The translations under genes were made by a program, and so were the position numbers. DNA of 64,000 nt from Micromonospora parathelypteridis (GTDB taxonomy: Bacteria; Actinomycetota; Actinomycetes; Mycobacteriales; Micromonosporaceae): positions 2,542,001 through 2,606,000 of the forward strand of contig NZ_JACHDP010000001.1 of NCBI RefSeq assembly GCF_014201145.1. Reading direction: 5' to 3'. Shown in pieces: positions 52,072-59,936 of this stretch. Numbering within the stretch: position 1 is the first letter of the stretch; each line of letters starts with the position of its first letter. The notes beneath the pieces were generated by a model. The model had not been told where the DNA came from and did no database searches. It saw nothing but the letters and a program-made list of their open reading frames with translations.

Positions 52072-52797
52072 ATGGTCGCGTTGGCACAAACTCCACCCTC
52101 GGCCGACCGGCTGCGGGCGATCGACGAATTCCTCGGTCAGGCGTGGGCGGACCAGGTACGACACGACGACCGGCTGCAGGGCCTGGCGGTCGAGGTGCGG
52201 TTCGACCGGGGGGTGGCCCACCTCAGCGGAGACGTCGCCGAACCCGCCGAACTACGGCTCGTACGGGACCTGGTGGGGCGGCTCGCCGGCGTCTACGGCG
52301 TCTGGTGCCGGGTCGGCGTCGACGGGCGGGCGCCGGTGGTCGTGGACCTCGGCTGCGGGCCGACCAAGCAGTGGTCGAGCAACCTGGGGCTGGACATCTA
52401 CCCGGCGCCGGGGGTGGACGCGGTCGCGGACCTGTCCGGTTCGCTGCCGCTCGCCGACAACTCGGTGGACGTTCTCTTCGCGGTACACATCCTGGAGCAC
52501 CTGATCGACTTCCTGCCGCTGGTGGACGAGTGCCACCGGGTGCTCCGCCCGGGCGGTGTGCTGCACGTGATGAGCCCCTGGTGGGGGCATGTCAACGCGG
52601 TGGCCGACCCGACTCACGTCCGGCTGATGGACGTGCAGACGTTCAAGGGGATCTGCCAGCTCCGGCCGCCGGGCACCCCGCGGTGGTACCCGCTGCACGC
52701 CGGCTGCGACGGTGCCTCCATCTTCGCGGACCTGACCCCCCTCCCCCCAGACGCCAACCCCGCACCCCAACCCCACCTAGCCCGCTTCTTCGACTAA
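52072..52797 (+). CDS. BON-domain / SAM methyltransferase fusion
   Basis: 241 aa. Residues about 35-90 have the BON-like pattern LAVEVRFDRGVAHLSGDVAEPAE...VYGVWCRVGV. This is followed by a type 11 methyltransferase: VVDLGCGPTKQWSSNLGLDI (motif I), SGSLPLADNSVDVLFAVHILEHLIDF and HRVLRPGGVLHVMSPWWGHV (in part). BON domains bind membranes or ligands, so the fusion may place the enzyme at a surface; the substrate is unknown. ATG 52072 has GGGAGG 8 nt upstream. The 3-prime end runs into a C-run-rich tract that belongs to the next foldback element. Confidence 0.82.
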   Translation: MVALAQTPPSADRLRAIDEFLGQAWADQVRHDDRLQGLAVEVRFDRGVAHLSGDVAEPAELRLVRDLVGRLAGVYGVWCRVGVDGRAPVVVDLGCGPTKQWSSNLGLDIYPAPGVDAVADLSGSLPLADNSVDVLFAVHILEHLIDFLPLVDECHRVLRPGGVLHVMSPWWGHVNAVADPTHVRLMDVQTFKGICQLRPPGTPRWYPLHAGCDGASIFADLTPLPPDANPAPQPHLARFFD

Positions 52798-52959
52798 CCA
52801 CCCACCCCACCCACCCCACCCACCTCACCCACCCACCCGTCGAGCGCGGTGATCAAGAGGTTTGCGTCAAGGGGAGCGCAATTTCTGACGCAAACCTCTT
52901 GATCACCGGACAGGCCTGGGGGAGGGGGCGCGCGGGGTGGGGGTGGGGGTGGGGTGGGG
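52798..52959. repeat. foldback element: C-rich tract, 22-bp perfect GATC-bearing hairpin, G-rich tract
   Basis: Arms 52848-52869 (GGTGATCAAGAGGTTTGCGT...) and 52886-52907 are a perfect 22-bp inverted repeat with a 16-nt loop. CCCACCCCACC-type runs lie left (about 52735-52840) and GGGTGGGGGTGG-type runs right (about 52917-52973), roughly complementary. It separates the convergent methyltransferase and LacI-type genes and resembles the element at 18028-18173 in layout but not in arm sequence. Confidence 0.8.
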
Positions 52960-53967
52960 TTAGGGGGTTTGGGTTGATTCGCGGAGCTCTAGGCGGTGGG
53001 GGGCCTTCAGCTCTTTGGCGGGGGCGGTGCGGTCGCCGTCCAGGCGGTTGGCCAGGAGTTCGACCGCAAGGCGGGCGATCTGCTCCTTGTCGGGGGCGAC
53101 GGTGCTGAGCGTGGGGATGGAGAACCGGCCGTCCTCGATGTCGTCGAAGCCAACCACCGCCACGTCCTCAGGAACCCGCAGGCCGGCTTCGTGCAGGGCG
53201 CGCAGGGCGCCCAGGGCGAGTGTGTCGTTGAAGCAGAAGACGGCGTCGGGGCGTACGCCGGAGGTGAGCAGGCCCCGCATGGCGGCCGCGCCGTCGGCGC
53301 GATGCCAGGCCGGCGCGGGCGCCACCAGGGCCTCGTCGTAGTCGAGCCCGGCGGCGCGCAGCGCGTCGGTGTAGCCGGCCAGTCGCAGCCGGGCGCTGGC
53401 GCCTTCGTCGGTGCGTTGTGCGCCGATGGCCGCGATCCGGCGGTGGCCGAGCTCGATCAGGTGGCTGGTGATCTCCCGGGCCGCTGTCACGTTGTCGATC
53501 ATCACGCGATCCGCGGGGCCGTGTTCGACCCGCTCGCCGAGCAGCACCATGGGCGTGCCGTCCAGGCTGGCAAGGTCTTCGGCGGTGAGCGCCAGCGGGC
53601 TGAAGATGAGCCCGTCGATCAGGTGGTCGGTGATGCCGGAGGCGACGACCCGCTCCTGCTCACGCCGGCCGCCGGTCTGGTCGATCAGCACCGTCCAGCC
53701 GTAGTCGGCGGCGGCGATGACCACGTGGCGGGCCAACTCGGCGAAGTACGGGATGTCCAGCTCCGGAACGGCCAGCGCGATCACGCCGGTGCGGCCCTTG
53801 CGCAGGTGGCGGGCGGAGAGGTTGGGCCGGTAGTTGAGCTCGGCGATCGCTTCCTCGACCCGGGCACGGGTGTCTGGCCGGACGTGCACGTAGCCGTTGA
53901 CGACGTTGGAGACGGTCTTAACCGACACGCCGGCCCGTTCGGCCACGTCTTTGAGCCTGTGTCGCAT
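52960..53967 (-). CDS. LacI-family transcriptional regulator of the arabinan cassette
   Basis: 335 aa. The HTH is at the very N-terminus (RLKDVAERAGVSVKTVSNVVNG) followed by the hinge helix (LSARHLRKGRTGVIAL) and a periplasmic-binding-type sugar domain ending with VVGFDDIEDGRFSIPTLSTV (in part). ATG 53967 is fixed by GGGAGG 7 nt upstream. It diverges from the GH51 gene, and two copies of TACAACGTTG sit between them, so it most likely represses that operon until an arabinose-type sugar binds, and probably represses itself. Confidence 0.92.
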   Translation of the reverse strand: MRHRLKDVAERAGVSVKTVSNVVNGYVHVRPDTRARVEEAIAELNYRPNLSARHLRKGRTGVIALAVPELDIPYFAELARHVVIAAADYGWTVLIDQTGGRREQERVVASGITDHLIDGLIFSPLALTAEDLASLDGTPMVLLGERVEHGPADRVMIDNVTAAREITSHLIELGHRRIAAIGAQRTDEGASARLRLAGYTDALRAAGLDYDEALVAPAPAWHRADGAAAMRGLLTSGVRPDAVFCFNDTLALGALRALHEAGLRVPEDVAVVGFDDIEDGRFSIPTLSTVAPDKEQIARLAVELLANRLDGDRTAPAKELKAPHRLELRESTQTP

Positions 53968-54017
53968 TCCGCAACCTCCCGATGTAACCCAGCGCACCAT
54001 ACCTCTTCATCAGCCCT

Positions 54018-54043
54018 TTACAACGTTGCCTACAACGTTGTAG
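54018..54043. promoter_or_regulatory. tandem LacI-type operators
   Basis: CTACAACGTTGTAG at 54030-54043 is a perfect 14-bp palindrome with the CG centre typical of LacI-family operators. A second half-perfect copy TTACAACGTTG starts at 54018, 12 bp upstream (one helical turn). They lie between the LacI-type gene and the GH51 gene. Confidence 0.8.
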
Positions 54044-54114
54044 AAACGAAGGACACCGGGTGAACCGTGACTGCGCTCACCCGGGCAACGGCACTGAGGA
54101 AAGGTGGCACCCCC

Positions 54115-55629
54115 TTGCGGACCGCGCAGCTGACGGTCGACCCGGCCTTCTCCATCGGCCCGGCCGACCGACGCCTCTTCGGCTCCTTCGTCGAGCACAT
54201 GGGGCGGTGCGTCTACGGCGGCATCTACGAGCCCGGCCACCCCACCGCCGACACCCGCGGCCTGCGCCGCGACGTTCTGGAACTGACCCGTGAGCTGGGC
54301 GTCTCGGTGGTCCGGTACCCGGGCGGCAACTTCGTCTCCGGCTACCGCTGGGAGGACGGCGTTGGCCCGGTCGGCAACCGGCCGCGCCGGCTCGACCTGG
54401 CCTGGAAGACGATCGAGACCAACGCGTTCGGGTTGGACGAGTTCATGACCTGGGCCGCCGAGGCCGGCGTCGAGCCGATGATGGCGGTCAACCTCGGCAC
54501 GCGCGGCGTCCAGGAAGCACTGGACCTGCTGGAGTACGCCAACCACCCGGGCGGCACGGAGCTCTCCGACCTGCGGCGCAAGCACGGCGCCGAGGATCCG
54601 TACGGGGTGCGGCTGTGGTGCCTGGGCAACGAGATGGATGGCCCGTGGCAGGTCGGCCACAAGACCGCCGACGAGTACGGCCGCCTCGCCGCCGAGGCCG
54701 CCCGCGCGATGAAGATGATCGACCCGTCGATCAGTCTGATCGCCTGCGGCAGCTCCAACCGGCGGATGCCCACCTTCGCCTCCTGGGAGGCGACCGTGCT
54801 GGAGCACACCTACGAGCACGTCGACTACATCTCGGCGCACACCTACTACGACCCGTCCGACGGTGACCAGGCGAGCATCCTGGCCTCGGCCGTCGACATG
54901 GACAACTTCATCACCGAGGTCGTCGCGACCGCCGACCACGTGGCCGCCAAGCAGCGGCACAAGCGCAAGCTGAAGATCTCCTTCGACGAGTGGAACGTCT
55001 GGTACGAGTCCCGCCTAAAGGCCGACCTGGACCGGCGCGGCTGGGTCGAGGCTCCCGCCCTGATCGAGGACAACTTCACCGCGGTCGACGCGGTGGTCGT
55101 CGGCGACCTGCTGATCACCCTGCTGCGCCACGCGGACCGGGTTGGTGTGGCCGCCCAGGCCCAGTTGGCCAACGTGATCGCGCCGATCCGCACCCGCAAC
55201 GGCGGCCCGGCCTGGCGGCAGAGCATCTTCCACCCGTTCGCGTTGACCGCCCGGTACGCCCGGGGCACCGTGCTGCGCACCGAGCCGGTGTCGCCGCGCT
55301 ACGACACGAAGAAGTACGGGGACGTGCCGGTGCTCGACACCGTCGCCGTCCACGACGAGGAGACCGGCGAGCTGACCGTGTTCGCGGTCAACCGCGGCCA
55401 GACGGACCTCCCGTTGGAGATCGATCTGCGCGGCCTGCCGGCTATGTCCGGTCTGTCGTTCCAGAGCATCGCTGCCGGGTCTGACCCGTCAGCGACGAAC
55501 ACCGAGGCCGAGCCCGACCGGGTGACGCCTCGGGACCTGCCCACCCCCACCCCCGACGGCGGTCGGTGCACCGTGCGCCTGCCCGCCGTGTCCTGGAACG
55601 TGCTGCGTTTCGGCCCGGCAAGCGCCTGA
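54115..55629 (+). CDS. alpha-L-arabinofuranosidase, GH51
   Basis: About 504 aa, the usual GH51 length. VDPAFSIGPADRRLFGSFVEHMGRCVYGGIYEP (in part) is the family N-terminus. WCLGNEMDGPWQ carries the acid/base Glu and ISFDEWNVWY the nucleophile Glu. No signal peptide, so it acts in the cytoplasm on imported arabino-oligosaccharides. The start is taken as TTG 54115 (RTAQLTVDPAF), preceded by AAGGTGG; GTG 54067 is in frame but closer to the operators and less family-like. It is the first gene of a five-gene rightward operon. Confidence 0.92.
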   Translation: MRTAQLTVDPAFSIGPADRRLFGSFVEHMGRCVYGGIYEPGHPTADTRGLRRDVLELTRELGVSVVRYPGGNFVSGYRWEDGVGPVGNRPRRLDLAWKTIETNAFGLDEFMTWAAEAGVEPMMAVNLGTRGVQEALDLLEYANHPGGTELSDLRRKHGAEDPYGVRLWCLGNEMDGPWQVGHKTADEYGRLAAEAARAMKMIDPSISLIACGSSNRRMPTFASWEATVLEHTYEHVDYISAHTYYDPSDGDQASILASAVDMDNFITEVVATADHVAAKQRHKRKLKISFDEWNVWYESRLKADLDRRGWVEAPALIEDNFTAVDAVVVGDLLITLLRHADRVGVAAQAQLANVIAPIRTRNGGPAWRQSIFHPFALTARYARGTVLRTEPVSPRYDTKKYGDVPVLDTVAVHDEETGELTVFAVNRGQTDLPLEIDLRGLPAMSGLSFQSIAAGSDPSATNTEAEPDRVTPRDLPTPTPDGGRCTVRLPAVSWNVLRFGPASA

Positions 55630-55689
55630 GATCGCGCCGGGCTTGAGCAGGCACAATTCATACCGTCCCCCCTCAAGGAGAGATAAAGC

Positions 55690-57021
55690 ATGATCCAGAA
55701 CGACATGAGCCGGCGGCGCCTGCTCGGCCTCGGTCTCGGACTCGGCGCTGCGGCCTCGCTGACCCTCGCGGGCTGCGGCGGCGGCGACGACAGTGCCTCC
55801 GGGCCGGCCGCCGGCAACGGTGGCAAGGAGTACACCGGTCCCAAGGTGGACCTGAAGCTCTGGAACGGCTTCACCGGCGGTGACGGCGAGATCTTCAAGG
55901 CGCTCGTGAACCAGTTCAACACCGAGCACCAGAACATCGCCGTGTCGGTGGCCACGTACCAGTGGGAGGACTACTACAACAAGCTCCCCGGTGCGGCCTC
56001 CAGCGGCAACGGCCCGGACATCGCGGTCATGCACATGGACCAGCTCGCCACCTTCGCCGCCCGCGGCGTGATCAGCGAGCTGGACGACGTGGCCAAGAAC
56101 CTGGAGCTCTCCGAGGCGGACTTCGCGCCCACGGTGTGGCAGGGCGGGCTCTACAACAACAAGCGGTACGGCATCCCGCTGGACATGCACCCGCTGGGCT
56201 TCTACTACAACAAGGCCGTCATGCAGCAGGCCGGCCTGGACCCGAACAAGCCGCCGACCACCAAGGACGACTTCACGGCGGCGCTGGTCGAGTTCAAGAA
56301 GGCCGGCGTGCAGGGCTTCTGGATCAGCCCGTTCCAGTTCACCGGCGGCATGACGTTCTACTCCCTGCTCAACCAGTGGGGCGGCACCCTCTTCGACGCC
56401 GACGTCGCCAAGGCCACGTTCAACTCCGACCCGGCGGTCGAGGCCTGCACCTGGCTGGTCGACATGATCAGGCAGGGCCACTCGCCGGCCAACGTCGGCC
56501 AGGACGCCGAGTACCTGGCGTTCAAGAGCGGTAAGAACGCCTTCACCTTCAACGGCATCTGGCAGATCAACGATCTGAAGAAGAGCCCCGAGGTGCAGTG
56601 GGGCGTCGCCCCGCTCCCCCAGATCGGCAGCAAGAAGGCCACCTGGGCCAACTCGCACAACTTCACCATCGTGAAGCAGAAGGCCAACAACGCCAACAAG
56701 ATCGCCGGCTCGAAGGTCTTCATCAACTGGCTGAGCCAGCACTCGCTGGACTGGGCCAAGGGCGGCCAGATCCCGGCCCGGAAGGCCGTACGCGAGAGCG
56801 CCGAGTTCAAGGCGCTGCCGGAGATCTCGGTGCTCGCCCCCGAGCTGGAGTACGCGGCCTTCCCGCCGGCGGCCCCCGGCCTGGGCGAGGTCATCACGAC
56901 CTTCTACAACTCGTTCAACGAGGCCGCGCTGGGCAAGAAGACGCCCAAGCAGGCGCTGGACGACGGCGTTGCCAAGGCCAACCGGCAGCTCGAGGACAAC
57001 CGCAAGAAGTACGGGAGCTGA
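55690..57021 (+). CDS. sugar ABC transporter substrate-binding lipoprotein
   Basis: 443 aa, family 1 solute-binding protein. The signal peptide has SRRRLLGLGLGLG (twin-Arg-like) and a lipobox TLAGC (Cys about residue 29). The mature part has NTEHQNIAVSVATYQWEDYYNKL and PDIAVMHMDQLATFAARGVI (both in part), as in extracellular sugar-binding proteins. With the two permeases it would import arabinose-containing oligosaccharides; the sugar is inferred from the neighbours. ATG 55690 has AAGGAGA 9 nt upstream. Confidence 0.92.
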   Translation: MIQNDMSRRRLLGLGLGLGAAASLTLAGCGGGDDSASGPAAGNGGKEYTGPKVDLKLWNGFTGGDGEIFKALVNQFNTEHQNIAVSVATYQWEDYYNKLPGAASSGNGPDIAVMHMDQLATFAARGVISELDDVAKNLELSEADFAPTVWQGGLYNNKRYGIPLDMHPLGFYYNKAVMQQAGLDPNKPPTTKDDFTAALVEFKKAGVQGFWISPFQFTGGMTFYSLLNQWGGTLFDADVAKATFNSDPAVEACTWLVDMIRQGHSPANVGQDAEYLAFKSGKNAFTFNGIWQINDLKKSPEVQWGVAPLPQIGSKKATWANSHNFTIVKQKANNANKIAGSKVFINWLSQHSLDWAKGGQIPARKAVRESAEFKALPEISVLAPELEYAAFPPAAPGLGEVITTFYNSFNEAALGKKTPKQALDDGVAKANRQLEDNRKKYGS

Positions 57022-57027
57022 TAACTA

Positions 57028-57993
57028 GTGGCGGACGTGATCGAGGTCGGGGCGGCGCGCGGAGACGCGCCGCCCCCGGCGGCCAAAGCAGCCCGCCGGG
57101 CCGCCTCGGCGGGTCGGACCAGACGGGCGACGCCATACCTGTTCCTTGCCCCCTACCTGGTCCTGTTCGGGGTCTTCGGCCTGTTGCCGATCATCCTCGG
57201 CGTGTGGCTGAGCGTGCACCAGTGGGACTTCCAACTGCCCAACCGGCCGTTCGTCGGGTTGGACAACTACAAGGAGCTGTTCTCCAGCGACTCCGCCGTC
57301 TACGGCGACTGGTGGGAGAGCGTCCGGGCCACCGCGATCTTCACGGTGCTGTCGGTGCCGCTGCTGGTGGTCGTACCGCTCGGGCTGGCGCTGCTGCTGA
57401 ACCGCTCCTTCCCGGGCCGGACCTTCTTCCGGGCGGTCTACTTCGCGCCGTACGTGCTGGGCGTCGCGGTGATCGGCCTGCTCTGGCGGTTCCTGCTCGA
57501 TGCCAACCTGGGCCTGGTCAACCGGCTCCTCGGGGTTGTCGGGCTGCCGTCGGACACCCCCTGGGTCACCAACATGCCGTGGGCCTGGATCTCCCTGGTC
57601 GGGGTGACCGTCTGGTGGACCTCCGGCTTCAACGCGGTCATTTACCTGGCCGGCCTGCAGGACATCTCGCCTGAGCTGTACGAGGCCGCCCGGATGGACG
57701 GCGCGAACGCCTGGCAGCGGTTCCGCAGCGTCACGCTGCCCGGCCTGCGCCCGGTGCTGCTGTTCGTGATCACCACGACCGTGCTCGCCTCGGCGAACAT
57801 GTTCGGCCAGTCGTTCCTGATCACCCAGGGGACGCCCGGCACGGAGACCCGGACGGTGGTGTGGTTCATCGTCGAGGAGGGCCTGCGGGACAACGACGCC
57901 GGCCGCGCCGCCGCGATGAGCATCGTGTTCGCCCTGATGCTGGCGGTCGTGAGCCTCGCCAACTTCCGTCTCTTCCGCTACAAGGAAGACTGA
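57028..57993 (+). CDS. sugar ABC transporter permease, MalF/UgpA type
   Basis: 321 aa with about six spans. The EAA loop is YEAARMDGANAWQRFRSVTLPGLRP (in part), the segment that docks the ATPase. GTG 57028 follows the binding-protein stop by 6 nt. It pairs with the following permease. Confidence 0.93.
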   Translation: MADVIEVGAARGDAPPPAAKAARRAASAGRTRRATPYLFLAPYLVLFGVFGLLPIILGVWLSVHQWDFQLPNRPFVGLDNYKELFSSDSAVYGDWWESVRATAIFTVLSVPLLVVVPLGLALLLNRSFPGRTFFRAVYFAPYVLGVAVIGLLWRFLLDANLGLVNRLLGVVGLPSDTPWVTNMPWAWISLVGVTVWWTSGFNAVIYLAGLQDISPELYEAARMDGANAWQRFRSVTLPGLRPVLLFVITTTVLASANMFGQSFLITQGTPGTETRTVVWFIVEEGLRDNDAGRAAAMSIVFALMLAVVSLANFRLFRYKED

Positions 57994-58003
57994 GGGGATC
58001 GCC

Positions 58004-58861
58004 ATGACGACGCCCACGCCCACCACCGGCGGCTCCGCATCGGGGCTGCGCCGGGTCGGGCTCTACACGACCCTGGTCGTGCTGGCCCTGATCTTCCTGG
58101 TTCCGCTGCTGTGGATGGTCATCACCTCGCTGAAGACCTACACCGCAGCCCAGCAGATCCCACCGAGCTGGCTGCCGAACCCGCTCGCCGGATACGGCTA
58201 CGAGCAGGTCATCAACAACTCGGCGAACCCGGTGCTGCGCTGGTTCCTCAACAGCATGGTGGCGGCCACGCTGCACTCGCTGCTGGTGCTGGTGACCGCC
58301 TCGATGGCCGCGTACTCCCTGGCTCGTCTGCGGTTCCGGGGACGCGGGGTGACCTTCGCTCTGATCGTCGGGACGCTGTTCATCCCGCCGACCTCGCTGA
58401 TCGTCCCGAACTTCCTGATCGTCGACCAGCTCAACTGGATCGACACCCTCGCCGTGATCGTGGTGCCCGGCGCGGCCAGCGCGTTCGGGGTGTTCTTCCT
58501 GCGGCAGTTCTTCCTCTCCCTGCCGGACGAGCTGGAGGAGGCCGCCACGCTGGACGGCGCCAACCAGTGGCAGATCTTCGTCAAGGTGGTGCTGCCGCTG
58601 TCCAAGCCGGCGCTGGCCACCCTGGCCGTGCTGTCGTTCCTCACCAACTGGAACGACTTCCTCTGGCCGATCTTCGTGCTGTTCAGCCCGGAGAAGCTCA
58701 CCCTGCCGCCGGGCCTGGGCCTGCTCCAGGGCTCGTACGTCACCGACTACCCGGTGATCATGGCGGGTGCGGTGCTGGCCAGCCTGCCGGTGCTGATCCT
58801 CTTCGTGCTCGCCCAGCGGCACATCATCCAGGGCGTCTCCCGCAGCGGTTTGAAGGGATGA
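58004..58861 (+). CDS. sugar ABC transporter permease, MalG/UgpE type
   Basis: 285 aa, six spans, EAA loop LEEAATLDGANQWQIFVKVVLPLSKP (in part), and the MalG-type NSMVAATLHSLLVLVTASMAAYSLARL start of the inner-membrane domain. ATG 58004 has GAGGGG about 8 nt upstream. The stop overlaps the GH43 start by 4 nt. No ATPase gene is in this operon, so a shared MsiK-type ATPase encoded elsewhere is likely. Confidence 0.93.
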   Translation: MTTPTPTTGGSASGLRRVGLYTTLVVLALIFLVPLLWMVITSLKTYTAAQQIPPSWLPNPLAGYGYEQVINNSANPVLRWFLNSMVAATLHSLLVLVTASMAAYSLARLRFRGRGVTFALIVGTLFIPPTSLIVPNFLIVDQLNWIDTLAVIVVPGAASAFGVFFLRQFFLSLPDELEEAATLDGANQWQIFVKVVLPLSKPALATLAVLSFLTNWNDFLWPIFVLFSPEKLTLPPGLGLLQGSYVTDYPVIMAGAVLASLPVLILFVLAQRHIIQGVSRSGLKG

Positions 58862-59883
58862 CGCGCACAACCGTCTGTCGACGCGGCGCGGCGGCGATCG
58901 TCATCGCCGCCGCGCTGCTCGTTGCGGGCTGTGCCGACAGCAGCGAACCCACCCCCACGAGCAGCGGGAGCGACCCCAGCATGTTCACCAACCCCGTCGT
59001 GAAGACCGACGCCCCAGACCCGCAGGCCATCCAGGTGGGCGACACCTGGTACCTGTTCCACACCAACTCCGAGGGCCGCAACGTCCCGGTGCACACGTCG
59101 ACGGACCTGGTCGACTGGACCGAGGCCAAGGACGCTCTGCCGACGCTGCCGGACTGGGCGGACGCCGGCAAGACCTGGGCACCCGAGGCGATCCAGCTGG
59201 CACCGGACCGGTTCCTGCTCTACTACACCGTCGCCGGGCGGGAGTCCGGGCGGCAGTGCGTCGGGCGGGCCGTGGCCAGCGCGCCGCAGGGGCCGTACCG
59301 GGACGACGCGAGCGGCCCGCTGATCTGCCAGGCCGACCTGGGTGGGGCGATCGACGCCAGCCCGTTCCGGGACACCGACGGCAGCCTCTGGCTGCTGTGG
59401 AAGAACGACGGCAACGCGATCGGGGTGGACACCTGGCTCTGGTCCCAGCGTCTCGCCGATGACGGCCTGACCCTCGTCGGCGAGCCGACGAAGCTGCTCA
59501 AGCAGACCGAGCCGTGGGAGGGCACCCTGATCGAGGGGCCGTTCTTCCACCGCCAGGACGGTCGGCTGTTCCTCTTCTTCGCCGCCAACGCCTATGACAG
59601 GGCGGAGTACGCCGAGGGCTACGCGGTCTGCGAGAGCCCGACCGGCCCGTGTGTGAAGGCCGCCGAGAACCCGATCCTGAAGAGCAAGGATGCCGCCTCG
59701 GGCCCCGGTCACGCCTCGATGGTCGTGAAGGACGGCCGGACCTGGCTGCTGTACCACGCCTGGCCGCCCGGCCAGGAGGGCAGCACCGACCCCGGTCGGC
59801 AGGTCTGGCTCGACGAGGTGACGTGGGTCGACGGCAAGCCGGTGGTCCAGGGCCCGACCGCCGCGCCGCAGCCCCGCCCCTGA
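58858..59883 (+). CDS. GH43-family glycosidase, lipoprotein
   Basis: 341 aa. Signal peptide with lipobox LLVAGC (Cys about residue 25), then a five-bladed propeller. The three catalytic acids are in the usual places: DAPDPQAIQVG (base Asp), GAIDASPFRD (pKa-modulating Asp) and LIEGPFFHR (acid Glu). GH43 enzymes are arabinanases, arabinofuranosidases or xylosidases. Its surface location fits trimming of arabinan or arabinoxylan outside the cell before uptake. ATG 58858 overlaps the permease stop by 4 nt; last gene of the operon. Confidence 0.9.
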   Translation: MTRTTVCRRGAAAIVIAAALLVAGCADSSEPTPTSSGSDPSMFTNPVVKTDAPDPQAIQVGDTWYLFHTNSEGRNVPVHTSTDLVDWTEAKDALPTLPDWADAGKTWAPEAIQLAPDRFLLYYTVAGRESGRQCVGRAVASAPQGPYRDDASGPLICQADLGGAIDASPFRDTDGSLWLLWKNDGNAIGVDTWLWSQRLADDGLTLVGEPTKLLKQTEPWEGTLIEGPFFHRQDGRLFLFFAANAYDRAEYAEGYAVCESPTGPCVKAAENPILKSKDAASGPGHASMVVKDGRTWLLYHAWPPGQEGSTDPGRQVWLDEVTWVDGKPVVQGPTAAPQPRP

Positions 59884-59887
59884 CCGT

Positions 59888-59926
59888 CAGTAAGGGCCTC
59901 TCGCGATCCGCGAGAGGCCATTACTG
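59888..59926. terminator. long bidirectional terminator hairpin
   Basis: An 11-bp stem GGCCTCTCGCG / CGCGAGAGGCC with a 3-nt loop, extended outward by CAGTAA/TTACTG. Between the convergent GH43 and permease genes. Confidence 0.85.
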
Positions 59927-59936
59927 CATTTCCGGG

